The notes under the pieces are model-generated. The model did not search any database. It was given only the letters and a program-made list of their open reading frames with translations, and was not told the DNA's origin. From assembly GCA_050015495.1 (NCBI GenBank), contig JBEKBH010000015.1, positions 1-64,000 on the forward strand: 64,000 nt of DNA, given 5' to 3'. Positions 43,012-52,344 of the stretch are shown here, piece after piece. How positions within the stretch are numbered: the first letter of the stretch is position 1; every line of letters starts with the position of its first letter. Both the position numbers and the translations under genes were made by a program. Origin of the DNA: Palsa-1439 sp050015495 (lineage in GTDB: Bacteria; Verrucomicrobiota; Verrucomicrobiia; Palsa-1439).

Positions 43012-44523
43012 ATGATCTATCCGTTTTGGGACGAGCCGGTCGGTTATGGGATCTTGATGGCGATCATCGCCGTCCTGCACGTGTTCGTGTCGCATTTCGC
43101 CATCGGGGGCGGGTTGTACCTGGTCGTCACCGAACGCCGGGCGACAAAGGCCGGTGACCAGGCGACCCTCGAATTCCTGCAGCGACTGAGCCGGTTCTTT
43201 GTCCTGATCACATTGGTTTTCGGCGCGTTGAGCGGCGTGGGGATTTGGTTTGTCATCGGTCTGCTGAACCCGGCCGCCACCGAGGCGCTGATCCACAACT
43301 TCGTCTGGGGCTGGGCCATCGAGTGGACGTTCTTCGTCGTCGAGATCACCGCCGCGATCGTCTATTACTACGGGTGGAACAAACTGGCGGCGCGCGAACA
43401 CCAAATCGTCGGCTGGATCTATTTCCTCTTCGCCTGGCTATCGCTGGTCGTCATCAACGGCATCATCACGTTCATGTTGACGCCCGGCCGATGGCTGCAG
43501 ACCGGGAATTTCTGGGACGGTTTCTTTAATCCGACCTATTGGCCGTCCCTGGTGATGCGCACGGGCGTATCGCTGATGCTCGCCGGCCTGTATGCGCTGC
43601 TCGTGGCGGCGCGGTATCCCGCCAGCGATTTCAAGGCGCGCACGGTCCGCTACACGGCGACGTGGGGCATCGTCGGCCTCGCCGTAACCGCGCTGTCGCA
43701 ATGGTGGTATTGGAAAGCCATCCCTGCGGCGATCACCACCAAGGCGGAACAGATCATGGCGACCCCGATGCACGCGATACAATATTCGATCTGGCTGGCT
43801 GCCGCCATCGGCGTGCTGTTGGTGGTGTTCGGGTGGCTGGCGGCGCGACGGCTGCCGATGGCGGTTGCGGCGGGATTGATGGCGCTCGGGCTGGCTTGGT
43901 TTGGCGCGTTCGAATCATTCCGTGAATCTGTCCGCAAACCCTACATCATCACCGGCTACATCTATGGCAACGGGGCGGAGGTGGCCCGCGCCGGGGCCTA
44001 CACGAACGGCGGGTTCCTCGCCCAAATCCAGTACCCGACCGGCGATGACGGGGCGGATTTGTTCCGACATTCGTGCCGAAGCTGTCACACACTTACCGGG
44101 TACAAGGCGCTGAAACCGGCGTTCGACGGCACGGACCGCGCCTTCATCGCGGCGATCGTTCGTTCGACAAACTTGCTCAGGGGCAACATGCCGCCGTTCC
44201 TCGGCACGGGAGCCGAGGCCGACAAGATTGCGGATTACCTTTACCGGCGGATCGACCAGCGGCCTCTCGATCAGGTGTATGGTTTACAGGGCGAGGCGCT
44301 CGGTCGGAAGGCGTATGACATCCGCTGCGGTAAGTGCCACATTCTCGGCGGGGTTAGCGACAAATCGAAGTCGTTCGCCGGGCAGGGCCCGGACGAACTC
44401 AACACCATGCTCGATATGAGCGCCGACCTCGGCAAGGGGATGCCGGCCTACACGGGCAGCGGCGCGGAACGAGCCGCGCTGGTCTCCTACCTTCAGGAAC
44501 TGGGCAAACAGGTCAAACGATGA
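43012..44523 (+). CDS. Cytochrome bd-superfamily subunit I with di-haem cytochrome c tail
   Basis: 503 residues. About nine membrane helices with early His residues (LHVFVSH at 23-28), ESFRESVRKPYII near 301, then a C-terminal cytochrome c region with two CxxCH sites: CRSCH (355-359) and CGKCH (439-443). This matches the family of bd-like oxygen reductases that take electrons through c-type haem instead of the quinol loop (OR-C type). The partner membrane gene overlaps its end by 4 nt. Oxygen reduction is likely but substrate is inferred from family. Confidence 0.8.
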   Translation: MIYPFWDEPVGYGILMAIIAVLHVFVSHFAIGGGLYLVVTERRATKAGDQATLEFLQRLSRFFVLITLVFGALSGVGIWFVIGLLNPAATEALIHNFVWGWAIEWTFFVVEITAAIVYYYGWNKLAAREHQIVGWIYFLFAWLSLVVINGIITFMLTPGRWLQTGNFWDGFFNPTYWPSLVMRTGVSLMLAGLYALLVAARYPASDFKARTVRYTATWGIVGLAVTALSQWWYWKAIPAAITTKAEQIMATPMHAIQYSIWLAAAIGVLLVVFGWLAARRLPMAVAAGLMALGLAWFGAFESFRESVRKPYIITGYIYGNGAEVARAGAYTNGGFLAQIQYPTGDDGADLFRHSCRSCHTLTGYKALKPAFDGTDRAFIAAIVRSTNLLRGNMPPFLGTGAEADKIADYLYRRIDQRPLDQVYGLQGEALGRKAYDIRCGKCHILGGVSDKSKSFAGQGPDELNTMLDMSADLGKGMPAYTGSGAERAALVSYLQELGKQVKR

Positions 44524-45545
44524 ACCTCCCCGATTACGAATTTCTTTCCGCCCCGCTTTGGCTGATCACGGTCCTGCATCTGCTGACGCTGACACTGCAC
44601 TTCGTCGCGATGAACTTTCTGTTCGGCGGCGTCATCATCACGCTCTACGCCGCCGTCCGGCGACGCTGGGACGATCCGACGCTGGCCAAGTTTGCGCGGA
44701 TGTTCCCCAGCGCGATGGCGGCGACGGTTACACTCGGCGTGGCGCCATTGCTGTTCCTGCAAATGGTTTATCCCAAGCAGATGTACGCGGCGGCGATTGT
44801 GAGCGGCTGGTTCTGGCTGTTGATCATCGCCGTGGCCATCGTCGCCTATTATGCGCTGTACCGCTCGGCGTTAACGGCCGAGCGCACGGGACGGATCAGC
44901 AAATCGGCCCTCGCGCTGGCGTTGCTCGGGCTGGTCTACATCTCCGTCACATACAGTTCCGTGTTCTCGATGGCGGAACGGCCGGGCCAGATTCACAGCC
45001 TGTACGCGCAGGATCAATCGGGCTGGATGTGGAACCCCGCAGCGGGCGACTACGTCCTGCGCTGGCTGCATATGATGCTCGGCGCGGTCACCGTCGGCGG
45101 GTTCTTCGTGGGCCTGATTGGACGCGATCAGCCGGAGGCGTTTGCCCTGGGCAAACAATTCTTTGTTGGCGGCATGGTGCTGGCGATGTTGGCCGGGATG
45201 GCCTACCTGCTATCGTTGCTGCCGTATCTGGAGGCGTTCATGCACACGCCGGCGATCTGGGGACTGACCGTGGGCGTGCTGCTCTCGTTCGGGTCCCTCC
45301 ATTTCTTCTTCAAACGGAGATTCTGCGAGTCGGGCCTGATGTTGTTCGTGTCGATGTTGACGATGGTCTATGCCCGGCACACCGTCCGGTTGTTGAAACT
45401 GGCGGGCCGGTTCGACCCCGTGTCCTGGCGCGTCGCCCCGCAATGGTCCGTGTTTATCCTGTTTCTGGTTTGCTTTGTCGTGATGCTGGCCGTCGTCGGC
45501 TACATGGTCCGATTGGTCTTCGCCGCGAAACGCCGCGCATCGTAG
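44520..45545 (+). CDS. Partner membrane subunit of the bd-like complex
   Basis: 341 residues, eight or nine membrane helices. LHLLTLTLHFVAMNFLFGGV near the N terminus and LRWLHMMLGAVTVGGFFVGL contain His residues placed as haem ligands in b-type cytochromes. ATGA overlap with the upstream gene shows coupling. It lacks an obvious CydB signature and may be a second haem-b subunit special to the OR-C group. Confidence 0.7.
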   Translation: MNLPDYEFLSAPLWLITVLHLLTLTLHFVAMNFLFGGVIITLYAAVRRRWDDPTLAKFARMFPSAMAATVTLGVAPLLFLQMVYPKQMYAAAIVSGWFWLLIIAVAIVAYYALYRSALTAERTGRISKSALALALLGLVYISVTYSSVFSMAERPGQIHSLYAQDQSGWMWNPAAGDYVLRWLHMMLGAVTVGGFFVGLIGRDQPEAFALGKQFFVGGMVLAMLAGMAYLLSLLPYLEAFMHTPAIWGLTVGVLLSFGSLHFFFKRRFCESGLMLFVSMLTMVYARHTVRLLKLAGRFDPVSWRVAPQWSVFILFLVCFVVMLAVVGYMVRLVFAAKRRAS

Positions 45546-45587
45546 CGCGGGTGGCGAAGGATTGCGGAGAAGGGACGGATGGACGCT

Positions 45588-45896
45588 CTACTCGGCGAGT
45601 TGGGCATGCACGAGTTCGCACAGCTTCACGGCCAGTTTGTCTTTCACGGCATAGTACACGCACTGCCCGTTTTTGCGGCGGGCCAGAACGCCGCCGGCGG
45701 CCAGCAACGCCAGATGCTTCGAAACATTGGCCTGGGTGGACCCGACGGCCGCCACAATCTCGTTCACGCTGTGGGGTTCCTGGCAAACGGCCTGCAGAAT
45801 CCGCAGTCGCATCGGCTCCCCCAACACCTTGAATCGGCTGGCAACCCGCTCCAGCTCCTCCGCGGTGAGAAGACGCGTGTGTTTTTCCTTTGACAT
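45588..45896 (-). CDS. ArsR/SmtB-family transcriptional repressor
   Basis: 102 residues, winged helix: RFKVLGEPMRLRILQAV, HSVNEIVAAVGSTQANVSKHLALLAAGGVL, RRKNGQCVYYAV. There are two Cys (Cys38 and Cys93), as in persulfide- or metal-sensing members (BigR/SqrR-like). It is divergent from the rhodanese and CoA-disulfide reductase genes with only 27 nt between start codons, so it very probably represses them in response to sulfane sulfur or thiol stress. Confidence 0.9.
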   Translation of the reverse strand: MSKEKHTRLLTAEELERVASRFKVLGEPMRLRILQAVCQEPHSVNEIVAAVGSTQANVSKHLALLAAGGVLARRKNGQCVYYAVKDKLAVKLCELVHAQLAE

Positions 45897-45923
45897 ATAG
45901 CTATATGGTTATATAATTATAGC
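45890..45923 (+). promoter_or_regulatory. Consensus sigma-70 promoter overlapping an AT-rich operator
   Basis: TTGACA (45890-45895, overlapping the divergent ArsR start codon), 16-nt spacer, TATAAT (45912-45917), then the rhodanese ATG at 45924. The spacer contains the imperfect palindrome ATAGCTATATGGTTATATAA, a likely ArsR site. Both genes lack SD sequences. Confidence 0.75.
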
Positions 45924-46511
45924 ATGAACTCGACGATTGTCCATTCCAAAAAGTCCATTACCCCGCGGGAACTGCACCGGCGGGCGACCGAACGGCTCCC
46001 CATCGAATTGATTGATGTCCGTACCCCCACCGAATACGCCGCTATCCACGTCCCGGGAGCGCGTCCGCTGCCGCTCGACAAGCTCGACGTGGCCGCGTTC
46101 CTGAGGGATCGGGGGACGGGCGACGCGCCGCTGTATGTCATCTGCCAGTCCGGAACCCGGGCGGCGAAAGCGATTGAGAAATTCCGGCGAGCGGGTTCTG
46201 AATGTTGCGTGTTGGTCGAAGGCGGAATCGAAGCGTGGGTGCAAGCCAGTCTGCCGGTGGAGCGCGGCGAAAGCAAGGTATTGCCCCTGATGCGCCAGGT
46301 GCAGATTACCGTGGGCCTTGTGTCAGCCGTGGGCGCGGCGCTGGCGTTGACCGTGAATGTCTGGTTTGCCCTCATCCCGCTCGTCACGGGTTGCGGTTTG
46401 TTGTTTGCGGGACTCACCGGCACGTGCGGCCTGGCGTTGCTCCTCGCCAAGATGCCGTGGAATCGTCAAGCCAACTGTTCTTCAAGCTGCGGTTGTGAAG
46501 TGAACCATTGA
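45924..46511 (+). CDS. Membrane-anchored rhodanese (YgaP-like)
   Basis: 195 residues: an N-terminal rhodanese domain with catalytic Cys74 (VICQSGTRAAKA) and IELIDVRTPTEYAAIHVPGA, then two membrane helices of DUF2892 type (VGLVSAVGAALALTVNVWFALIPLVTGCGLLFAGLTGTCGLALLLA). The Cys-rich tail NCSSSCGC is unusual. YgaP-type proteins bind and transfer sulfane sulfur at the inner membrane face. Operon with the CoA-disulfide reductase gene, 12 nt downstream. Confidence 0.9.
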   Translation: MNSTIVHSKKSITPRELHRRATERLPIELIDVRTPTEYAAIHVPGARPLPLDKLDVAAFLRDRGTGDAPLYVICQSGTRAAKAIEKFRRAGSECCVLVEGGIEAWVQASLPVERGESKVLPLMRQVQITVGLVSAVGAALALTVNVWFALIPLVTGCGLLFAGLTGTCGLALLLAKMPWNRQANCSSSCGCEVNH

Positions 46512-46523
46512 TTTGCGTGCATT

Positions 46524-48173
46524 ATGAATACTCCCCGTCGAATCGTAATCATCGGTGGCGTCGCCGGAGGCGCTTCGGCCGCCGCCCGGGCCCGCCGTGT
46601 GGATGAAACCGCGGACATCGATGTTTTTGAACGCGGCCCGTATATTTCCTTCGCGAATTGCGGTCTGCCGTATTACATCGCCGGCGAGATTGATGGCCGG
46701 GAGAAGCTGATCGTCATGACGCCCGAAACGTTTTGGGCGCGGTCGCGCGTGCGGGCGCACGTGAACCATGAAGTGTTGTCGATCGACCGCGTGGCGAAGA
46801 CGATACGGGTCAAGGGACCGGATGGCAGCCAGCGCGACGTGCCCTATGACAAGCTGATTCTCAGCCAGGGAGCGAAACCGATTGTCCCGTCCATCCCCGG
46901 CGTCGACCTGCCGCACGTGTTTACGTTGCGCGACATTCCGGATATGGACCGCATTGCGGCATTCCTCGACGAGCGCAAGCCGCAACGCGCGGTGGTGATC
47001 GGCGGCGGGTTCATCGGCCTGGAAATGGCCGAGGCGTTCCACCGGCGCGGTCTGCACGTGACCATTGTGGAACGGAACCCGCAAGTCCTGCCCTTGCTGG
47101 ATCGTGACATGGCCCGCCATCTGCAGGATAAAATCCGGCGACCGGAATTCGATTTCAAACTCGATGTCGAAGCATCGGCATTCACGCCGGAAGGAGTGGA
47201 ATTTGCCGACGGGAGCAGGCTGCCGGCGGACTTGATCCTGCTCAGTGTGGGCATAAAGGCCGAAGTTGAACTGGCCCGGGCGGCCGGGTTGGAGATCGGT
47301 GTAACGGGCGGCGTGAAAACCAACGGCCGCATGGAGTCGTCCGACCCGAACGTTTACGCCGTGGGGGATGCGGCGGAAACGATGCACGCGCTCACCGGCG
47401 CGCGGGCGCGGATTGCGCTGGCTGGACCGGCCAATCGGCAGGGACGGATCGCCGGAGCCAACGCGGCCGGTGCGCGAATGACCTATCCGGGCGCGCTCGG
47501 GACCTCGATTGTGCGGGTGCTGAACATGACGGTCGGTTTCACGGGGATCAACAGCGCACAAGCCGCCAGGGCCGGGTTCAGTGTGTTCACCAGTCTCACG
47601 CGCGACCACAGCCACGCGCATTACTACCCGGGCGCGACCCCCGTGCTGATCAAGTTGATCGCGGAGGAAGGCACCGGCAGGCTTCTCGGCGCACAGGTGC
47701 TCGGCGAGAACGGCATCGACAAGCGGGTGGACGTGCTGGCGACGGCCATTGCCGGCAAGATGAGCGTGTTCGATTTGGAAAACCTCGACCTCGCCTATTC
47801 GCCGCCGTTCGGCTCGGCCAACGACCCGGTAAACGTGGCCGGGTTTGTGGCGGGACACATCGCTCGTGGTGATATCGCCACGGTCGCGCCGGAAACGTGG
47901 CACCCCAACGGCGACTTCCTGCTCGATGTTCGCGACCCCGATGAACTGGCGGATTTTGGCCGCCTGGCCAACGCGGTGAACATTCCGCTGACGCAACTGC
48001 GGGACCGGCTGGACGAACTGCCGCGCGGTCGGCGCATCGTGACGTATTGCCAGAAAGGCCAACGCGGCTACCTCGCCGCGTGTTTGCTGCACGGGCGCGG
48101 TTTTGAAAACGTGGCCAATTTGCGCGGCGGGTTCCTGCAGGCGGCGCTCTGGGACCACGCGATTCTGAGGTGA
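46524..48173 (+). CDS. CoA-disulfide reductase/persulfide reductase with rhodanese domain
   Basis: 549 residues: FAD-binding GGVAGGASAA (11-20), active-site Cys46 (SFANCGLPYY), NAD(P)-binding GGGFIGLEMAEA, VYAVGDAAE, dimerisation domain, and a C-terminal rhodanese domain (LLDVRDPDELADF...VTYCQKGQRGYLAACLL). This CoADR-Rhd architecture reduces CoA disulfides, persulfides or polysulfide. With the YgaP-like protein and ArsR repressor it forms a reactive-sulfur detoxification unit. Confidence 0.93.
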   Translation: MNTPRRIVIIGGVAGGASAAARARRVDETADIDVFERGPYISFANCGLPYYIAGEIDGREKLIVMTPETFWARSRVRAHVNHEVLSIDRVAKTIRVKGPDGSQRDVPYDKLILSQGAKPIVPSIPGVDLPHVFTLRDIPDMDRIAAFLDERKPQRAVVIGGGFIGLEMAEAFHRRGLHVTIVERNPQVLPLLDRDMARHLQDKIRRPEFDFKLDVEASAFTPEGVEFADGSRLPADLILLSVGIKAEVELARAAGLEIGVTGGVKTNGRMESSDPNVYAVGDAAETMHALTGARARIALAGPANRQGRIAGANAAGARMTYPGALGTSIVRVLNMTVGFTGINSAQAARAGFSVFTSLTRDHSHAHYYPGATPVLIKLIAEEGTGRLLGAQVLGENGIDKRVDVLATAIAGKMSVFDLENLDLAYSPPFGSANDPVNVAGFVAGHIARGDIATVAPETWHPNGDFLLDVRDPDELADFGRLANAVNIPLTQLRDRLDELPRGRRIVTYCQKGQRGYLAACLLHGRGFENVANLRGGFLQAALWDHAILR

Positions 48174-48231
48174 ACAGACCTCCGTACCCTGACGGCTCGG
48201 GCCTCCTTCAGAGAATGCGCGAACTTTGATC

Positions 48232-48252
48232 GCCAGACACGGCCAATTGCCG
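48232..48252. repeat. 21-bp direct repeat, left copy
   Basis: GCCAGACACGGCCAATTGCC plus a final G; identical at 50315-50335. It contains the core of the hairpin CACGGC-CAATT-GCCGTG seen complete in the right copy. Confidence 0.85.
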
Positions 48253-48313
48253 ACCCGACGCAACTGGGGAACTGCTGCTGAGGGCGTGGGCTGTCGAGGC
48301 CCACTCGGAGTGA

Positions 48314-50077
48314 TCAGAGCTGAAAGACGGATTTGGTATCCTCAGCATGTTTGACATACGCCTGGGCGTTCCTGAGTCTATCGCTCATCTTGGTGACTAA
48401 CTTGCTCGGATTGGATAATATATCCTCAAAAACAGGGAACTGTGTCACCAGGTCCTTTAGCGATAGAACAACAAACTGGGCTGTTGGGGCCTCGCTAGGT
48501 TGTGCAAACAGTGTTGAAGTACATACGTCGGTAAGTGATTTTGCGGATACGTGATAAGGATTATAATGGCTTTGGTCCCGTACTGGCCATTTGCCAACCG
48601 AACGTATCGTGATCGAGTTGAATCCGGTGTGTCGGTTAAAAGTAAATTGATCCTCTCCGAAGATTTGCAGGATCAGTTCACGAGTGGGCGTCCAGTCGTT
48701 CGGGACGGGTCCGTCGATTCCTAAGATGCTTTGCAACTGGGGTATTGCAAAGTGCTTTATAAACCTGAGCTTGTCGATTGACTCTAGAAAGAGCAGTTCC
48801 TGTTGCCAGAGACCCCACTTGGACTGCACTGCTTGATAAAATGCCAAAGCGGATTCGTCAGGATGCGTGCTGACGAATAACGCGGAGTGGTATTCTTGGA
48901 CGCTCTTGTGAACAAATGTGCAATTGTCACCCTCGGTCAGGATTAGGCATGTGATATGTATTATGTCATCTAGGACTTTGTCGACGTCACAGGGCTGGCC
49001 TACGATGCGAATCGCTTCTTTAGCGTGTGTGTTGAGCTGCTGCATTGTTAACGCACTGAGCCCGTTCTTTCGAGTGGTGAAGCAAATGGCATTGAAAATG
49101 TCTTGCAGGACAGAGTCACCTACGCCGGACTTCCTGGGACGGACGTACCCTCCTTTCGATTTATCGTGACGTTGGAGAAGGAGGGTGAAAAGAGCTTCGT
49201 AAAACGCGACCGCTGTTTCAGGTATACTTTGATCGACGCGATAGCGCACAACCAAAAGGGCGACCATGAGCGGCGTCGTGAGAAGGTGGGCCACATTCGA
49301 TTTGCCCCCTTTAATACCGCTGATAATACTAGCAGCTGTGGGGTCATCATTCGTGAGTTTGGTTACGACCGCTTCATACTCACCGGGTTGTAGAGGGGCC
49401 ATATTGAAGACACGGAAAAACGCTGAAGAGGAGATGCCGCTGTCAGGACGCGATGTAATTACAACTCGAAGCTTGTCGTGCTTCTTAATCAGGTTTTCAA
49501 TCTCTGCAATCAGGCTGGTCCTCTGCTCCTCGTTCACCTCGTCGAATGCATCGAGAAAGAGGGTGATCCTGCCGTTCTCTGCGAAGAAGTCAAAGGTTTG
49601 CTGATCCATTTCCAAGCCAAGGCAGGTTAACTCTTCAAGCACGCTGGACACAAAGCTTTGGCCTGTCTTCAGTCGGCGAAGTTCGAGGAACACAGGTATG
49701 CCAACACCTTTCAAGAGTTCACGGGAGGCGAGGAATCGCAAGAAGATGGACTTGCCTTGGCCAACTGTTCCTTGAAGAAGAATGTTACCGTCATAACCGA
49801 GACTTGCCAGGTCGCTGATCTCCTTAGGCTGATTTCCGAGTATCACCTTTGATGGGTAATAGAACGAAAGGAGGTCAACAGCTCTTTCGGGTTGTAGGAT
49901 CGTCTTAACAGTTCTGATATTCTTGAGCTTTTTATAGAGGGAATCGATTTTCGCGGTGGTCTTCCATCGTTTAACCCGCTTGCCGAATTGAGACCTTGCA
50001 AGGTCGTACATATCTGGGACAACCTTTTCCAAAGCTCGTTTAGCTGCGAGTCCTGAGGCTAAAGCGGTAGTAGGCAT
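48314..50077 (-). CDS. NACHT-domain STAND NTPase
   Basis: 587 residues from ATG 50077 (AAAGGAAG box 4 nt upstream). An N-terminal helical domain of about 95 residues, then NACHT: Walker A GTVGQGKS (103-110), PVFLELRRLKTGQ, Walker B LFLDAFDE (173-180), VVITSRPD and LTTPLMVALLV. The C-terminal part (VQEYHSALFVSTHP...) has no leucine-rich repeats or recognised sensor. Bacterial NACHT proteins of this size (bNACHT) protect against phage; no separate effector gene is adjacent, so the terminal domains would have to sense and kill. Lower GC and flanking 21-bp repeats indicate acquisition. Confidence 0.85.
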   Translation of the reverse strand: MPTTALASGLAAKRALEKVVPDMYDLARSQFGKRVKRWKTTAKIDSLYKKLKNIRTVKTILQPERAVDLLSFYYPSKVILGNQPKEISDLASLGYDGNILLQGTVGQGKSIFLRFLASRELLKGVGIPVFLELRRLKTGQSFVSSVLEELTCLGLEMDQQTFDFFAENGRITLFLDAFDEVNEEQRTSLIAEIENLIKKHDKLRVVITSRPDSGISSSAFFRVFNMAPLQPGEYEAVVTKLTNDDPTAASIISGIKGGKSNVAHLLTTPLMVALLVVRYRVDQSIPETAVAFYEALFTLLLQRHDKSKGGYVRPRKSGVGDSVLQDIFNAICFTTRKNGLSALTMQQLNTHAKEAIRIVGQPCDVDKVLDDIIHITCLILTEGDNCTFVHKSVQEYHSALFVSTHPDESALAFYQAVQSKWGLWQQELLFLESIDKLRFIKHFAIPQLQSILGIDGPVPNDWTPTRELILQIFGEDQFTFNRHTGFNSITIRSVGKWPVRDQSHYNPYHVSAKSLTDVCTSTLFAQPSEAPTAQFVVLSLKDLVTQFPVFEDILSNPSKLVTKMSDRLRNAQAYVKHAEDTKSVFQL

Positions 50078-50314
50078 GGGGCTTCCTTTGGTCGTAGAAG
50101 ACTGAGGGTTGTGGTGTTTCGCCTCAGCAACTGCGGCGGTTTGAACAATTGAGCCGGCTTTGTCGAGAATCATTTCGGACTTGTAAAGACTGTCCGATGT
50201 GTGTGTTAAGGTCAATCCAATTCAAGGAGCGAACCGACCGGTGCGAGAGGTGCGACGCAGTTGGTCGACATGGGCGAAATGCGGCGGGCGTAGCGGTGGC
50301 ACGAGCCTTCGGTT

Positions 50315-50335
50315 GCCAGACACGGCCAATTGCCG
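50315..50335. repeat. 21-bp direct repeat, right copy
   Basis: Same 21 nt as 48232-48252, here followed by TG to complete a 6-bp stem, CACGGC / GCCGTG. It lies 3 nt before the feoB stop codon. Confidence 0.85.
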
Positions 50336-50337
50336 TG

Positions 50338-52344
50338 CTACGCCACCCCGAACACCCGCAGACCTTGGAAGACGATCAGCGAAGCGACGTAGGCCAGTAC
50401 CGTCATGTACCCGAGTTGAAAGACGGGCCATTTGAGGCTGTTGGTTTCACGGCGCGTGATGGCTTGCGTCGCGAGACATTGCATCGCGAGGACGTAAAAA
50501 ATCAACAGGCTCGCGCAGGTGGCGGTCGTGAACACTTTGGTGCCATTCGATCGTTGCGCGCGGCGCAGGGAATCGTAGAGTGATTCCGGGTTCTTCTCGG
50601 CGGCATCTTCACCCACTCCGTACACGACGGCCAGCGTCGAGACCACGACTTCGCGCGCGGCGAACGAACTGACGATGCCGATCCCGATTTGCCAATCGAA
50701 CCCCAGCGGGCGAATGGCAGGCTCGATCCAACGACCGAGACGGCCCGCCGCCGAGTTCGCCAACGCGGAATGACTGATGAGCCGGCCCGCTTGTTCCTGC
50801 AATTCGTCGGCGGACGGCCCGGTCAACTTCGAGGCCTGTTCCTGCAACGCGATGGCTTCGGGAGGCGGCGCGCTCTTGGGATAGGTCGCCAGCGCCCATA
50901 ACGCGATGGAAATGAACAAAATCACCGTCCCGGCTTTCCGGATGAAAACCCACGCGCGATCCAGCATCATCAGCATCGCCGTCCGCAAGCTCGGCAACTT
51001 GTAACTCGGCAACTCCAGCACCAGGGGATGCGTTTCGCCTTTCAAGATCGTGTGTTTCAACGCCAACGCCGCGACAATCGCCGCCACCAGACCCAGGACG
51101 TACGCACCGCTAAACACGAGCGCCGCCTTCCACGCGTCGTGGGCGAACAACAGCGCCGCGAGCATGCTGTACACAGGGATTCGCGCGGAGCAGGACACGA
51201 GCGGCAGGACGAGAATCGTCACCAACCGGTCCCGTTTGTCTTCGATGACGCGGCTGGCCATGATTGCCGGAATGGCGCAGGCATGCGCCGAGAGCAACGG
51301 CACAAACGCCTTGCCGGGCAGGCCGACGCGGCGCATGAGCCGGTCCATCACGAAGGCCGCGCGCGCCAGATAACCCGTATCCTCCAGCAGCGACAGGCAG
51401 AAGAACAGAATGCAAATCTGCGGCAGAAACACCAGCATCCCGCCCAAGCCGCCAATGCCTCCCTTGACGAGCAGGCTGCGCAAATCGCCCGCCGGCATCC
51501 GTTGTTCGATCCACGAGCCGAGACCGCTGAACATCGCGTCGATCAAATGCATGGGAATCTGCGCGATGCGGAAAATCAGGAAGAACACCCCGAGCATCAC
51601 CCCGAAAAACACGAGCACCCCGATCACGGGATGGGTCAACACGGCGTCCAGGCGCTCCGTCCACGGATGTGTCGCCTGCGGGGAACGCTCGACGCAGTGG
51701 GCGGCGATCGCGTCCGTCCACGCATAGCGGGTCTTGAACCGGCACCCACCGCACGCGGCGCACATCGCCGACGCCGGCACGGGCGGCGGCGACGTCTTCA
51801 TGCGTTCGATGGCGCGGCGCAGTTCGCCAAGCCCGCGGCCGGTGCGCGCGACCAGCGGGATGACCGGGCAACCGAGTGCCCGCGTCAGTTTCGCGGCGTC
51901 GATGCGGACGCCGGCCGCCTCGGCGAGATCCATCATGTTGAGGGCGACCACGACCGGAAGTTTCATCTCGATAATCTGACTGACGAGGAACAGGCTCCGA
52001 CTCAGGTTCATCGCGTCGGCCACGACAATCGCCGCGTCCGGCTTCCCCGTCTTCGGAGATCGGCCGGTGATCACGTCCACGGCGACGCGCTCTTCCTCCG
52101 AGATCGCCTGCAGATCGTAGCACCCCGGCAAATCAATGATCTCGACGGTCTCATCCTGCATCGAAAAGCGGCCGACGCGCCGCTCGACCGTGGTGCCGGG
52201 ATAATTCGCCGTCTGCGCCCGCAATCCTGTCAGAGCATTGAACAGCGTCGTCTTCCCGCCGTTCGGGTTGCCCGCCAGGACGAGCCGGTACATCTCCTGC
52301 GACACGGCTTCCGCCGGCGAACAACAGGTCGCGGTGGCACTCAT
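50338..52344 (-). CDS. feoB: Ferrous iron transporter FeoB
   Basis: 668 residues: cytosolic G domain with GNPNGGKTT (25-33), DLPGCYDL and NMMDL; a Cys-rich linker (CAACGGC); then a polytopic domain with two Gate segments. FeoB imports Fe2+ across the inner membrane, driven or gated by GTP. The ATG overlaps the feoA stop (ATGA). Ends 3 nt before the 21-bp repeat that bounds the NACHT cassette. Confidence 0.95.
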   Translation of the reverse strand: MSATATCCSPAEAVSQEMYRLVLAGNPNGGKTTLFNALTGLRAQTANYPGTTVERRVGRFSMQDETVEIIDLPGCYDLQAISEEERVAVDVITGRSPKTGKPDAAIVVADAMNLSRSLFLVSQIIEMKLPVVVALNMMDLAEAAGVRIDAAKLTRALGCPVIPLVARTGRGLGELRRAIERMKTSPPPVPASAMCAACGGCRFKTRYAWTDAIAAHCVERSPQATHPWTERLDAVLTHPVIGVLVFFGVMLGVFFLIFRIAQIPMHLIDAMFSGLGSWIEQRMPAGDLRSLLVKGGIGGLGGMLVFLPQICILFFCLSLLEDTGYLARAAFVMDRLMRRVGLPGKAFVPLLSAHACAIPAIMASRVIEDKRDRLVTILVLPLVSCSARIPVYSMLAALLFAHDAWKAALVFSGAYVLGLVAAIVAALALKHTILKGETHPLVLELPSYKLPSLRTAMLMMLDRAWVFIRKAGTVILFISIALWALATYPKSAPPPEAIALQEQASKLTGPSADELQEQAGRLISHSALANSAAGRLGRWIEPAIRPLGFDWQIGIGIVSSFAAREVVVSTLAVVYGVGEDAAEKNPESLYDSLRRAQRSNGTKVFTTATCASLLIFYVLAMQCLATQAITRRETNSLKWPVFQLGYMTVLAYVASLIVFQGLRVFGVA

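Noticed and set aside
46482..48263. 593-aa minus-strand frame
   Set aside because: Antisense to the CoA-disulfide reductase, which has all catalytic motifs.
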